A stretch of DNA of 53,246 nt from an uncultured Lachnospiraceae bacterium (GCA_947629585.1 CANREH010000011.1:1-53246); one strand, 5' to 3'. Shown: positions 26,605 through 36,700, counted from the stretch's first letter. Notes: a model not told the origin generated them from the sequence alone. Program-made: numbers and translations.

Positions 26605-27534
26605 ATGATGTTCGGCCATAAAACTATGGAATCAAACGATACGCCTAATGGCATTTTCAAATTACAGGAGGCTTTAGCCTGTGCGGATACCATTATTATC
26701 GGTGCAGGAGCAGGGCTTTCCGCCTCTTCCGGTTTTACTTATACCGGAGAACGCTTTGAAAAGTATTTTTCTGATTTTGCGGAAAAATATCATTTTAAAG
26801 ATATGTATTCGGGCGGTTTTTATCCTTATGAAACAAGGGAAGAACATTGGGCATACTGGAGCAGGTACATTTACATTAACCGATATATGAATCCGCCAAA
26901 GCCAGTTTACCGCAGTCTGTTTGAATTGGTACAGGATAAGGATTATTTTGTCCTGACTACAAATGTGGATCACTGTTTTCAGAAAAACGGTTTTGACAAA
27001 CATCGGTTATTCTATACACAAGGCGATTATGGATTATTTCAATGCAGCCAGCCCTGCCACTGTTCAACTTACGAAAATGAAGAGCAGATCCGCAAAATGG
27101 TAAAAGCACAGGGGTATCAAATCAAAGAAAACGGAATCCTGGTTCCACCGGAGGGACAAACCCCTGAAAGAAAAATTCCAGCCGATCTTGTCCCGTATTG
27201 TCCGAAATGCGGAAAACCCATGAGCATGAATCTCCGTGCCGACGATACTTTCGTTGAGGATGAAGGGTGGCATATGGCAGCGGAGCGATATACAGAATTT
27301 CTCCGCAGGCACCAAAATAAAAAAGTGTTGTTTCTGGAACTTGCCGTTGGCTTTAATACGCCCGGTATCATCAAGTTTCCTTTCTGGCGGATGACAAATG
27401 AATGGCGGGATGCTTCCTATGCCTGTCTCAACTATGGCGAAGCATCCGCTCCAAAGGAAATTATCCGGAAATCAATTCTTATCAATGGAGACGTTGGGGA
27501 AATATTACGTTCGTTAAGATACTCCTTCGGATAA
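26605..27534 (+). CDS. Class M sirtuin (SirTM) ADP-ribosyltransferase
   Basis: A 309-residue NAD-binding protein. It has the sirtuin dinucleotide motif GAGAGLSASSGFTY near residue 33, the TTNVD segment with Asn-120, and a TQGDYG segment with Gln-139 where ordinary sirtuins keep GxHG with the catalytic His. A zinc pair CQPCHC...CPKCG (about 155-205) follows. In class M sirtuins the His is replaced and an Asn/Gln pair spaced 19 residues apart acts in protein ADP-ribosylation; the spacing here is identical to what I recall for the Streptococcus pyogenes enzyme. Ribosome-binding sequence AAAGGCGG lies before ATG 26605; a second ATG follows directly, and GTG 26599 is less likely. Target unknown here because the usual lipoyl-carrier gene is missing. 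Confidence 0.88.
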   Translation: MMFGHKTMESNDTPNGIFKLQEALACADTIIIGAGAGLSASSGFTYTGERFEKYFSDFAEKYHFKDMYSGGFYPYETREEHWAYWSRYIYINRYMNPPKPVYRSLFELVQDKDYFVLTTNVDHCFQKNGFDKHRLFYTQGDYGLFQCSQPCHCSTYENEEQIRKMVKAQGYQIKENGILVPPEGQTPERKIPADLVPYCPKCGKPMSMNLRADDTFVEDEGWHMAAERYTEFLRRHQNKKVLFLELAVGFNTPGIIKFPFWRMTNEWRDASYACLNYGEASAPKEIIRKSILINGDVGEILRSLRYSFG

Positions 27535-27738
27535 ACATATCAATAGTTCCGCCCTTCTCGAAAATATCCGGCCTGCCGCCCTCCGAAAGCCCCAGTTTGC
27601 CATGATTTCCTTCAGAATGGTAAACTGCGGCTTCTGCCTAATTTGACCGACATACAAATGAGATAAATCATTAGTTGAAAAATCCATCCTGCCATAGTAA
27701 AATATGCAATAGCTATTACAATAAGGAGACGTTACATT

Positions 27739-27918
27739 ATGGAATTTACCTTTGAAACGGAATATACCGCAAACACAATGACTTCTATGGCTAAAGTATT
27801 GAGGAAAACAATCCGAAAGAAACGCAGCCTCCGCTCCCATATTTTTGGATGGATTGCTGCAGCTCTTGGATTGCTGCTCACTGCAGTAAAGGGATTTTTC
27901 CTCTTCCCGCTGGCATAA
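27739..27918 (+). CDS. Small membrane protein, 59 aa, possibly truncated YcxB-like
   Basis: ATG at 27739 has AAGGAG upstream, and the product starts MEFTFETEYTANTM and carries a basic patch (RKTIRKKRSLRSHIFGW). One membrane helix follows (IAAALGLLLTAVKGFFLF). The opening resembles the N-terminus of YcxB-like membrane proteins, which are about 160 residues; this one stops after the first helix, only four bases before the trmB stop on the opposite strand. It may be a truncated member cut at the trmB boundary or a free-standing small protein. It ends convergently with trmB. Confidence 0.5.
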   Translation: MEFTFETEYTANTMTSMAKVLRKTIRKKRSLRSHIFGWIAAALGLLLTAVKGFFLFPLA

Positions 27919-27921
27919 TAC

Positions 27922-28563
27922 TTACAATTTCCTTTTAATCACAAGCTGTGCTATCGGCTTCCCTTCCTTTGAAAAACGCTCCTCATATTCTGTCATAATA
28001 TTCCCCTCAGCATAGTCACTGTGATGGAGATCATAGGTACAGCAAAGGATTTCCCAGCCCGCCTTTTTTGCTTCTTCTAAGGAGAAATCAAAAAGCTCCC
28101 TGTTGTCTGTCTTAAAAATAACCTTACCCTCCGGTTTTAAAATCTGCGCATACCGATCTAAAAAACGCCCGGAAGTCAGGCGTCTCTTTGCGTGCCTGTC
28201 CTTCGGCCAGGGATCGGAAAAATTCAAATAGATCCCATCCACTTCCTCCTTACCGAAAATTTCCAGGATTTCCTCGGCATCAAACCGCAAAAACAAAAGA
28301 TTGTCCACATCCAGTTCTTTCCGCTTATCCAGTGCGCGCACCAGGACGCTGGAGAATTTTTCTATCCCAAGAAAATTCCTGTCAGGATGCCTTACGGCAA
28401 GCTCGCTGATAAACTTCCCTTTTCCCATGCCAATTTCCAGATAAAGAGGGCGCTTTTTCCCAAAGGCCCGCTCCCAGCTTCCCTGATATTTTTCCGGCTC
28501 CTGCACTACAAAAGGATCTTCTGCAATCCTGTCCCGCGAACCTTTCACATTCCGTAATCTCAT
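27922..28563 (-). CDS. trmB: tRNA (guanine-N7)-methyltransferase TrmB
   Basis: A 213-residue SAM enzyme that makes m7G46 in the variable loop of tRNAs. The start is MRLRNVKGSRDRI; then come SAM motif I (LEIGMGKGKFISELA), GIEKFSSVLVRAL, FDAEEI, and the family mark YLNFSDPWPKDRHAKRRLT containing the conserved Asp and Arg residues. The C-terminus EYEERFSKEGKPIAQL is also typical. The ATG at 28563 is chosen because MRLRN is the conserved opening. An in-frame upstream start (28641) would add 26 residues unlike the family. No ribosome-binding site of full strength is visible. Housekeeping gene. Confidence 0.94.
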   Translation of the reverse strand: MRLRNVKGSRDRIAEDPFVVQEPEKYQGSWERAFGKKRPLYLEIGMGKGKFISELAVRHPDRNFLGIEKFSSVLVRALDKRKELDVDNLLFLRFDAEEILEIFGKEEVDGIYLNFSDPWPKDRHAKRRLTSGRFLDRYAQILKPEGKVIFKTDNRELFDFSLEEAKKAGWEILCCTYDLHHSDYAEGNIMTEYEERFSKEGKPIAQLVIKRKL

Positions 28564-28647
28564 AAATGAAATCTGAATCCTTTCTAAATTTGTAAACTGC
28601 CCATTATTTAAAGCCAATGGGCTTCCTGCTTCATCCGGCAATAACTG

Positions 28648-28893
28648 TCACAGAGAATGAGCATTATAGTGGATAATCTCCTCTACCTCTTCCCGTGGCT
28701 TCTTCACAACCCTTGCTATAAAATCCAAAGATCCCCCTTCCTCATACATATTTAAAATGAGATGGATTCTTTCCCTTTCCTCTCCACGCGCTTCTCCACG
28801 CGCTTCCCCACGCGCCTCTCCCTCTGCGATTCCCAAACGGATTCCCTCATTTCTAATCCGTCTGGCCTCTGTTTCTATTATTGCTCCTCTCAT
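28648..28893 (-). pseudogene. C-terminal piece of an Rpn/PD-(D/E)XK transposase-like nuclease
   Basis: An 81-residue reading frame with IRNEGIRLGIAEGEARGEARGE followed by RERIHLILNMYEEGGSLDFIARVVKKPREEVEEII. This helical tail with Gly-Glu-Ala-Arg repeats is the standard end of Rpn-type recombination-promoting nuclease/putative transposase proteins, whose nuclease domain lies N-terminal and is absent here. GTAGGTGATC precedes the ATG, so a short peptide could still be made. The repeated codons form a 12-bp microsatellite. Probably a relic of a mobile gene. Confidence 0.6.
28781..28820. repeat. 12-bp tandem repeat, about three units
   Basis: Units TCTCCACGCGCT (28781-28792, 28793-28804) and TCCCCACGCGCC (28805-28816) with a partial fourth. 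On the reverse strand they encode Gly-Glu-Ala-Arg steps within the nuclease remnant. Copy number may vary by slippage. Confidence 0.8.
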
Positions 28894-29040
28894 AAGATCA
28901 CCTACCCCTCTTTGAAGATTCTCTCTTCCTGCTAACAGTATAGCCTATACCCGAAAATTTTTCAACCATCAAATCACCCGGAACAGACAGCTTCTTTCTC
29001 TCCTCATTTTTCACGACGTCTCCCCTTCCACAAAACATGA

Positions 29041-29069
29041 TTGAAATACAAAATTAAATCATGTATAAT
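29041..29069 (+). promoter_or_regulatory. Promoter of the dacF-like gene
   Basis: TTGAAA (29041-29046) and TATAAT (29064-29069) with 17 bp between. The leader to the ATG at 29149 is about 70 nt. Confidence 0.75.
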
Positions 29070-29148
29070 AAGCCTGTGTATCACAGAATATTCTATATTT
29101 GTGGCAGGTTGACCGTAACAGTCCGTTCAATTACCGAGGAGTTATTAT

Positions 29149-30624
29149 ATGAAAGAAAAGAAATTTTTTCCGTTTTTGGCATTATTTTTTGCCCTGCAGC
29201 TTGGAATCCTTACCATCCTCTCTCCTGTTCCCGCTATGGCATCTGCCAAAAAAGAAGGAAGCCCGTGGCCGAAATGCCCGTCGATTGGAGCGGAGGCATG
29301 CTGTGTCATGGATCTCTCTTCCGGGCTTGTGCTTTATTCTAAAAATATGAAGAAAAAGAACTTCCCGGCAAGTATCACGAAGATTATGACCTCCCTTCTT
29401 ATGCTCGAAAACTGCTCTCTTGGCGAGGAAATCACTTTCTCCTCCCAGGCAGTCAACAGCATTCCCTGGGACGGCACAAAGCTTGGCGTACTGGCAGGGG
29501 AGACTTTGAGCGTGGAACAGAGCCTTTACGCTATTATGATCCAATCTGCAAACGACGTCTGCGCAGGCGTTGCCGAATATATTTCCGGTTCAGAAGAAGA
29601 ATTTGCCAGGCTGATGACAAAGCGCGCCAAAGAGCTCGGCTGCGTCAATACGCATTTTACCAACCCGCATGGGCTGCACGACGAAAAACACTATACCTGC
29701 GCCTATGATATGTGCCTGATTGGGCGGGAAGCCATGAAAAATTCCGTTTTCCGGAAGGTGACGGCAAGCCGTACCTATACCGTAGCCGCCACCAACATGA
29801 GCCCGGAGCGCGTAATCAGCAACCACCACCAGATGGTGAACGGCTACCGCACTAACTATGCCTATGAATATGACTACTGTATCGGAGGGAAGACCGGATT
29901 TACTTCCGCCGCCTTAAACACTCTTGTCACCTTTGCGAAAAAAGACGACAGGGAGCTTGTCTGCGTCGTAATGCGGGCGGGCGATACCAATTCCCCGGTC
30001 AATGAATATACCGATACCAAAAAACTGATTGAGGCGGCGTTTGACCATTACCAGATGTTTTCCATGCTTGGGAACAAAGAAGGAAGCGTCCAATCCGCAG
30101 TTTCTGACGACTCGCCGATGTTTACAAGATATAACCGCCTTCTGTCCGAGCAGTCCCCTGCCATTACCGTAGAGGAACAGTCTTACCTTCTGCTGCCGAA
30201 GGGCGTGAAACGAAAAGAAACCAAACAGAACATTACTTATTATAAAGATGTTTCCCTCTCTGACACAGAAGAAACCGTGATCGGACACGTTACCTATACC
30301 TATGACAAAAAAGAAGTGGGGCAGTCCGACATCATCTACCATCCGCCCATACAGCCATCCCTGCCCGCCTCCGGCAAAATCACTCCGGTGGTATCGTGGC
30401 GGGAACGGCTCACGACGGGAGCCAAAAATATAGTCCAGAAAAACAAACTTCTCTTTATTGCCATTCCCGTCCTGGCGGCGGCTGTGGTACTCCTTGTCCT
30501 TCTGCACGCCCTGATTTCCCATATCCGCTATCAAAAACTGCTCCGCGACGGCAGCCTTTCACGGAAAAGGACAAAGCCGCGCCGCAGAAAGCGGGCGCAG
30601 GAGGAAACAATGTGGAGGCGCTAA
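29149..30624 (+). CDS. D-alanyl-D-alanine carboxypeptidase (PBP5/DacF type)
   Basis: A 491-residue low-molecular-weight penicillin-binding protein that trims the terminal D-Ala from peptidoglycan stem peptides. A signal peptide (FPFLALFFALQLGILTIL, cleaved after AMASA) is followed by the active-site SITK (Ser-75, Lys-78), SAN in QSANDVCAG and KTG in GGKTGFTSAALN. A C-terminal domain and one membrane helix (LLFIAIPVLAAAVVLLVLL) follow, with a basic cytoplasmic tail RKRTKPRRRKRAQ. The C-terminal helix differs from the amphipathic anchor of classic PBP5 and is usual in Clostridia. GAGGAG lies before the ATG and a sigma-A promoter is 80 bp upstream. Monocistronic, ended by the hairpin at 30674. 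Confidence 0.9.
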   Translation: MKEKKFFPFLALFFALQLGILTILSPVPAMASAKKEGSPWPKCPSIGAEACCVMDLSSGLVLYSKNMKKKNFPASITKIMTSLLMLENCSLGEEITFSSQAVNSIPWDGTKLGVLAGETLSVEQSLYAIMIQSANDVCAGVAEYISGSEEEFARLMTKRAKELGCVNTHFTNPHGLHDEKHYTCAYDMCLIGREAMKNSVFRKVTASRTYTVAATNMSPERVISNHHQMVNGYRTNYAYEYDYCIGGKTGFTSAALNTLVTFAKKDDRELVCVVMRAGDTNSPVNEYTDTKKLIEAAFDHYQMFSMLGNKEGSVQSAVSDDSPMFTRYNRLLSEQSPAITVEEQSYLLLPKGVKRKETKQNITYYKDVSLSDTEETVIGHVTYTYDKKEVGQSDIIYHPPIQPSLPASGKITPVVSWRERLTTGAKNIVQKNKLLFIAIPVLAAAVVLLVLLHALISHIRYQKLLRDGSLSRKRTKPRRRKRAQEETMWRR

Positions 30625-30626
30625 AA

Positions 30627-30665
30627 GTAACCGTTCAGCTATCAGCTTGATTTGGCTGTTACGCA
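30627..30665 (+). repeat. Interspersed 40-bp repeat, copy 2
   Basis: GTAACCGTTCAGCTATCAGC followed by TTGATTTGGCTGTTACGCA, three bases after the dacF stop. It has several substitutions relative to the copy at 41208. Confidence 0.7.
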
Positions 30666-30673
30666 AAAAAAAG

Positions 30674-30725
30674 GAGAGATTTACGGATAATGCTTATGCA
30701 CGTCTCTATAAATCTCTCTTTTTCT
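30674..30725 (+). terminator. Terminator after the dacF-like gene
   Basis: GAGAGATTTA pairs with TAAATCTCTC across a loop of about 25 nt, followed by TTTTTTC. Confidence 0.75.
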
Positions 30726-30859
30726 TACCATAGCAGAAATGCTGTCCACGTAACAGTATCAATCCTCTGCCGGTAAACCCTCTCTTTTGCCCTTCCCCAT
30801 TGCCGGGCTTCTCCTCCTGCCAGTTCCTATGACATACCGCTCCTTAAATTTATAGAAGC

Positions 30860-33316
30860 TTATCCATAGTTCCCCAGTCCCAATGTGTATTTACTATACA
30901 TCTTTTTGTATGATTTGTCAATAATTTTATCTATTCTTTTATTTTTTTTGTGAAAATCTACCAAATCCTCTGTTTCCTGTTCTTTCGCTTTCTTTTCCTC
31001 TTCTTCCTGCTCCTTCTGTTTCCTGCGCGCTTCTTCCTCCGCTTCCCGTTTTGCCAGAATCTTTTTTCTTGCCGCTTCAACAACCGGCTCGCTGCTGTCA
31101 TACTCAAATACAACAACGGAAAGCCCCGGCAGAGTAAAGGAAATCGAAGCCTCTCTCCCTTCACACGGGATATCCTCCGCCACTAACGGAACAGGATTCA
31201 CCTGATTTGTACCGCCAAATTCTCCCTGATCGGAATTTAACACCTCCGTATAGCTTCCAAAGCAAGGCACCGGGCAGCGGTAATCCTCCCGTACCACCGG
31301 CGTAAAGTTGCATACAAACAGAAGCTGCCTGTCTGCCGTACTTCCGCGGCGCACAAAGGAAATAATACTCTTTTCATTATCGTCGCAGCTCATCCATTCA
31401 AAGCCGATCGGATCGTAATCATTATAATACAGTGCATCATAAGTCTGATATAAATGATTGAGCGCTTTTACAAAATTCTGCATTTCCCGGTTCTTGGTAT
31501 CCCCCAGAAGATACCAGTCAAGCTGCCGTTTCTCGCTCCACTCCCTGAACTGCGCAAATTCCTGCCCCATAAATAAGAGCTTCTTGCCCGGATGTCCGTA
31601 AAAGAACGCATAGGCGGTCCGAAGGTTGGCGAATTTTTCCTCATATTCTCCCGGCATTTTGTTAATCAGGGAGCATTTCCCATGCACCACCTCATCATGG
31701 GAAAGCACCAGAATAAAGTTCTCGCTGTAAGCATACATCATGCTGAACGTCAGCTTCCCGTGGTTATATTTCCTGAAATAAGGGTCCAGACTGATATAGG
31801 ACAGGAAGTCATTCATCCAGCCCATGTTCCATTTATAGAGGAAGCCAAGCCCGCGGAACCCTGCCGGAGCCGTCACGCCTGCCCAGGAAGTCGATTCCTC
31901 GGCAATCATCAGCGCGCCCGGAATCCTCCGCTCCAGTTCCCCGTTCAGATGGTTGAACATATTCATGGCTTCAATATTTTCCTTGCCGCCAAATTCATTC
32001 GGGAGCCATTCCCCGTCATTCTTCCCATAGTCAAGATAGAGCATGGATGCCACGGCGTCCACGCGCAGCCCGTCAATATGGTATTTCTCCAGCCAGAAAA
32101 AGGCATTGGCGACCAGGAAGTTTTCCACTTCCTTGCGCCCATAGTTAAATATGTACGTTCCCCAGTGCGGATGCTCCCCGCGTCTCGGATCGGGATGCTC
32201 ATACAATGGCTGTCCGTCAAACCTCGCAAGCCCATAAGCGTCTCTCGGGAAATGCGCCGGAACCCAGTCGAGAATGACGGAAATCCCCTGCGAGTGCATA
32301 TAGTCTACGAAATACATAAAATCCTTCGGCTCACCGTAACGCCTTGTCGGTGCATAATATCCCGTCACCTGATATCCCCAGGAACCGTCAAACGGATGCT
32401 CGGAAATGCCCATCAGCTCGATATGGGTATATCCCATCTCTTTTACATAATCGGCAAGCTGGTGCGCCAGCTCCCGGTAATCAAGCCCTCCGTTATCGTC
32501 GTCCTCCCTGACTTTTCTCCAGGAACCCGGATGCACTTCATAAATACTCACCGGCTTTTTGCGCAGGCTGTCTCGGTTCTCCCTCTGGCGGTTCTCCATC
32601 CATTCCTGATCCGTCCACGGATAATTCCTCAAATCCGCAATCACGGAAGCATTATTCGGACGCAGCTCCGCCTCGTTTGCATACGGATCTGCCTTCATAA
32701 CGTAATTCCCGTCCACGGTAAGAATCTGGTATTTATAGATCGTGCCTTCCGAAAGCCCCGGTATAAACAGCTCATAAACGCCCGCATTCTCAATCTCGTT
32801 CATCTGATGGATACGCCCGTCCCAGCAGTTAAAGTCCCCCACAACCTGGACGCACTTCGCATTCGGCGCCCAGACAGCAAAATACGTGCCGTCCACGCCG
32901 TCAATCGTCATCGGATGTGCGCCCAGCTTTTCATAGATATAATAATTCTTTCCCTGCATAAACAGGTACAGATCATCCTCCGTCAAAACGCCGGAAAACC
33001 GGTAAGGATCACCGGAACGGAAGTAATTGTCCTCCCCAAACTGGTATACAAATTCATAGCTTTCAAACTGCTCGTCCTCAAAATAATGCCCGAACAAATC
33101 CGTGTTGTCCACACGATCCAGCCAGTATTCCTTTTTCTGTCCGTTGGTTAAAACACCTTCTACCTTTGCGCCCCATGCACATGGGCGGTACGTCAAAATG
33201 ATCTGCCCTTTCCCCACTTTGTGCATTCCGAGAAATTTTCCCGGCCTTCTGCACTTCCCGGCTAAAAGCTCTGACATCCAAAGCTTGCTCAGCCAGCTTT
33301 CTAATTCTCTCTGCAT
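30860..33316 (-). CDS. glgB: 1,4-alpha-glucan branching enzyme GlgB with a charged C-terminal tail
   Basis: An 818-residue GH13 enzyme that makes alpha-1,6 branches in glycogen. Two N-terminal carbohydrate-binding/early-set domains (GVWAPNA-type FAVWAPNAKCVQVVGDFNCW near residue 150) precede the barrel. The catalytic motifs are DWVPAHFPRD, GLRVDAVASM (nucleophile Asp), MIAEESTSW (Glu) and LSHDEVVHG (Asp). After the usual C-terminal domain there is an unusual ~70-residue extension dense in Glu, Lys and Arg that should form a coiled coil. Start at 33316, where AGGGGG lies seven bases before ATG. It is co-transcribed with the 50-residue gene upstream from the promoter at 33697. No other glg genes are in the window. 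Confidence 0.95.
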   Translation of the reverse strand: MQRELESWLSKLWMSELLAGKCRRPGKFLGMHKVGKGQIILTYRPCAWGAKVEGVLTNGQKKEYWLDRVDNTDLFGHYFEDEQFESYEFVYQFGEDNYFRSGDPYRFSGVLTEDDLYLFMQGKNYYIYEKLGAHPMTIDGVDGTYFAVWAPNAKCVQVVGDFNCWDGRIHQMNEIENAGVYELFIPGLSEGTIYKYQILTVDGNYVMKADPYANEAELRPNNASVIADLRNYPWTDQEWMENRQRENRDSLRKKPVSIYEVHPGSWRKVREDDDNGGLDYRELAHQLADYVKEMGYTHIELMGISEHPFDGSWGYQVTGYYAPTRRYGEPKDFMYFVDYMHSQGISVILDWVPAHFPRDAYGLARFDGQPLYEHPDPRRGEHPHWGTYIFNYGRKEVENFLVANAFFWLEKYHIDGLRVDAVASMLYLDYGKNDGEWLPNEFGGKENIEAMNMFNHLNGELERRIPGALMIAEESTSWAGVTAPAGFRGLGFLYKWNMGWMNDFLSYISLDPYFRKYNHGKLTFSMMYAYSENFILVLSHDEVVHGKCSLINKMPGEYEEKFANLRTAYAFFYGHPGKKLLFMGQEFAQFREWSEKRQLDWYLLGDTKNREMQNFVKALNHLYQTYDALYYNDYDPIGFEWMSCDDNEKSIISFVRRGSTADRQLLFVCNFTPVVREDYRCPVPCFGSYTEVLNSDQGEFGGTNQVNPVPLVAEDIPCEGREASISFTLPGLSVVVFEYDSSEPVVEAARKKILAKREAEEEARRKQKEQEEEEKKAKEQETEDLVDFHKKNKRIDKIIDKSYKKMYSKYTLGLGNYG

Positions 33317-33400
33317 AAACAATCCCCCTGTCATTCCAAACTCGCTGATATGTAGAAAAGGGAATGGTCCTATGGCCATTCCCATAAATCATCCTATCAT

Positions 33401-33553
33401 CTAACTGTTCTTATGCTTATTGATAATTTCCTGATAACGTCTCTGAGAAGCTTCCATCTCCGGATCAAGCTTCTCTTCTATCTGCCCCTGTTCTTCCTCC
33501 AACTGGGCAAACAAATCTTTTAAATCATCTTCCTGTAAAAGCTTATCCTCCAT
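33401..33553 (-). CDS. Small acidic coiled-coil protein, 50 aa
   Basis: The reverse strand encodes a 50-residue acidic helical peptide (MEDKLLQEDDLKDLFAQLEE... ending NKHKNS). GAGGG lies just before the ATG at 33553, and the stop at 33401 is 84 bp upstream of glgB, with a good promoter about 145 bp upstream. The position suggests one transcript with glgB. I recognise no family. The predicted helix shows heptad-like Leu spacing; a partner role with the charged tail of GlgB is only a guess. Confidence 0.6.
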   Translation of the reverse strand: MEDKLLQEDDLKDLFAQLEEEQGQIEEKLDPEMEASQRRYQEIINKHKNS

Positions 33554-33696
33554 AACGTCCCTCATTTCTGCAATCCTTCTGCGCCCGTTCTCAGCCGGGC
33601 CGCAGAATCTTCCTCATAGTCAGTTCCCGCAATTCTGAAAACCGGGAAATTCCTTTCATCCGGCCCTTTCCCATGTTCTCAAAGCCTTGCAGCATA

Positions 33697-33725
33697 ATTA
33701 TACTATATTCCGGCAGATTGCACAA
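33697..33725 (-). promoter_or_regulatory. Promoter of the small coil gene and glgB
   Basis: On the reverse strand TTGTGC (33720-33725), a 17-bp spacer and TATAAT (33697-33702). It lies between the convergently placed 3' end of the nucleotidase gene and the coil gene. Confidence 0.7.
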
Positions 33726-33754
33726 ATACTTTTTTTACTTTTTTCCATTTTTCT

Positions 33755-36700
33755 CTATTTTACATAAGTAGTCACGACTTTTCCTTTCCCGCCAAAATTA
33801 TTGACTGCCCAGACTTTAATCTTTTTGCCGGATTTCATCTTCGCAGGGAACTTAATCTTAAATTTCCCGCTTCTCTTTACCGTGCCCTGATATACTTTGC
33901 CTCCGGTCTTTGCATAGACCTTGGTTCCGGTCGAATTTACCGTGACAGCCTTAGAGCCCAAATCCGGAGACAGGTAAAGCCCTACTTTTCCGGTCAGCTT
34001 CTTTTTCTTGTATGTAATCTTGGAAAGAGAACGGATATCCGGCTTCTTTCCTTTTACCACGCTGTTAATCTTTTTGCTCTTTCCCGCCTCATTGAGCATA
34101 TAGATTGTGATACTCTCTTTGGCGGAAATATTCTTTAACGCTACCGTATATTCATAAGCTCCGTATAAATCGTCATAAACCGCATCATCACTTGTAAACG
34201 TCTGATCCCCGACCTTGACACAGGCCGTACATTCCTCTTCACTTAAAAGCTTTACTTTTTTGGACGTATTGTAAACCGTATCGGTCAAGACCGTAGGCGC
34301 CAGGGCAGGCGCTTTTTTCACCTTGACAACCAAAGAATCCGTAAGCTGCCCCTGCTGTTCCCTGATGACCGCCTTAATTTCCGTTCCCGGCACAAGCGGC
34401 TCTCCCAGATCCAGATAGAACTGCCTGTTCTCATCTACCGGCAAAGCATAGTGCTCCGAGCCGATTTTTACATAAACGGTATTGTACCCGGAACTTAAAA
34501 TCCGCCCTGACAGCGCGCTCATTTTATCCGTCGGCGCATCAATCGCAATATATCCATACATACCGACATAGCTTTCACAGGAAAGCACCTCGGAGGTTGC
34601 CTTTGCGCTCGTCCTTGTCTGGCCGTCTACGACATCCGATGCCGTTACTGCAATCTCTGTCCCTTCGCTTAAGCTGCTTACCGGGATTTCAAAATACCCG
34701 TTGACATCCGCCGTACCATTGTACGTTTCTGTCCCAACCTGCAGATTGATCGTATAGGCACTTCCGGAAACCGGAGCAGGAATCCTTCCATAAATGGTTG
34801 ATTCTGCGTCGCAGACCTTATAAATCGTCGGCTTGTTCGGCGCGGCATCCGTCACGGTAAACTCATTGACTGCGCTGACCCTGCCTATCGTGTCCACGGA
34901 AAATACCTTAATCTTCTTATCACGGTCCTGGACGGCCACCTTTAAGCTGAACGCCCCGTCCGTCTGCGTATATGCCGTTTCTACGATCGTTTTTGATGCG
35001 CTGTATTTTGTTGAATTAATATAAGCATCCCGTCCGCCGTCTTTGCTGACATACACTTTCGTTCCGATAACGGCAAAAATCTGGCAGTAGCTTTCATCAT
35101 TCAATACGCCTTTAATATATTTGGACTTATTATCCAGCCCTTCCACACTCGGATAATTCGGCCCTGCATGTGTTACGGCAACCGTTACCTTATCGCTTTT
35201 CCTCCCGTCTGCATCCATAGCATAAACAGCCACGGATGTCCCTGATTTCTGGTACGGGATCTCACAGCTAAATTTTCCGTCCGCTTCGGCAGTGGCTGTA
35301 TAGGTCACATCCCCAACCTCTGCATAAACGGTGGAAAGCGGCTCCGCATATCCTCCTAACGCTGTCTTTTTATTCGTATAAGAGTTTACCTCCGGCACCT
35401 GCAGGATCGTGCGGTCAAGGTTATCTACCCTGATATGCTTCACGGACCGATTCCCCAGCGTATCGCTTGCCATAACCGTATAGACGCTGTTTTCCGTCAC
35501 CGTAAACCCTGTCCCCGTAACGTCCGCCGCCGTATTCCATATGGAATCATTCTCCGCATACTCCCCGCTTGCGTACTTAACAGAAGCCACGCCGGATTTA
35601 TCCGTCGCCTGGACAGCGATCACGATATCACGGTTTGTTTTTACTGTATTAGTAGAAGCAGCCACTAACGTCGGGCCGCTGGTATCCGCCTCCTGGACGC
35701 CGGAAAACCTTGCCTGATAATAAATATAATCTTCCGTTTCCGCAAGGATATTGCTGTACCAGCTCTGGCTCTGGGCTGTTTCTTTGGAACTGGCGCCGGA
35801 ACGGATCAGATAATTATCTCCCGCACTCGTAATCATATCCCAGTTCTGATCACATCCTGTCTTCAGCGCGCCATAGCTTCCCAGCTCCGCTACATATTCC
35901 TTTAACTGGCTTACCAGGTAAATGCTGGAATTTTTCACGCGCTGGTTTAAAACGGCCGAGCCAATAACAGGGTTGTTATAAACAAGTCCCCGCTCTGTCA
36001 CAAGCAAAAACTCCATATCGTCCGTCACCGGCTGCCCGTTGTACGTAAGCCTGGAAAGGCGGCTTGACGAGCTGCTTACAACGTCTCCATAGCGGTTGTA
36101 CTTCGGGGCATTGTCCATATTAAATTCATATTCAATGCCGTCAAACACGGTAAAATATTTCCAGTTATCCATCCATGAGGAAGCCATGACCGACTTTAAC
36201 CCCATGCTGGAAATAAAATTTCTCATATTGCTGTCCGCAAAGGAAGAAGCGCTTTCCCAATAACCATAGATGCTTGCGTTCCATTCCAGCCATTCCTTTA
36301 ACTGCGCCCCGGTAATGCGGTAGATCATCATATAATCCCGGTTATAAGACTGGATGCCAAGCAGATCCTTCATCGTGAACATCCCTTTAATCGAAAGAAA
36401 ATCGTTGTTTCCTTCCGAGCCTGTCTTTTTATAGGCGCTGGCGGCAATCACCGGGTAATTGGAATAAGCGTTCCCCCGCTCCGAACGGAACAAAAGCCCC
36501 TGCCTGATCTTGCACTCGTTGTTGATCTGCATGGCAGCATTATCCGCAAGATAACCAAAATAATCCTGGATGCTTTCCCCGTCTGCCAGATTAGCAACGG
36601 ATTCCTCATACGTCGCCTTAATCTTATCATCAAATAAGGATTTATACTGAAGGATCACCGGATCTTCCTGCGTATCCTTTTCACAATAAACAATTTTAGA

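Noticed and set aside
27514-27840. Reverse-strand frame behind the sirtuin that reads ILKEIM and, one base shifted, GKLGLSEGGRPDIFEKGG
   Set aside because: It could be a decayed gene, but it overlaps the SirTM 3' end and I recognise no family; evidence is too thin to annotate.
28781-28820. CRISPR-like short repeats
   Set aside because: Units are 12 bp with no spacers and encode Gly-Glu-Ala-Arg; this is a coding microsatellite.
29111-29132. Possible extra copy of the interspersed repeat (GTAACAGTCCGTTCAA) upstream of the dacF-like gene
   Set aside because: Only the first few bases resemble the repeat and the rest diverges; chance similarity is likely.
31592-33151. A 519-codon open frame on the + strand
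   Set aside because: It is antisense to glgB; codon order of the branching enzyme leaves this frame open, and its translation has no recognisable motifs or ribosome site.
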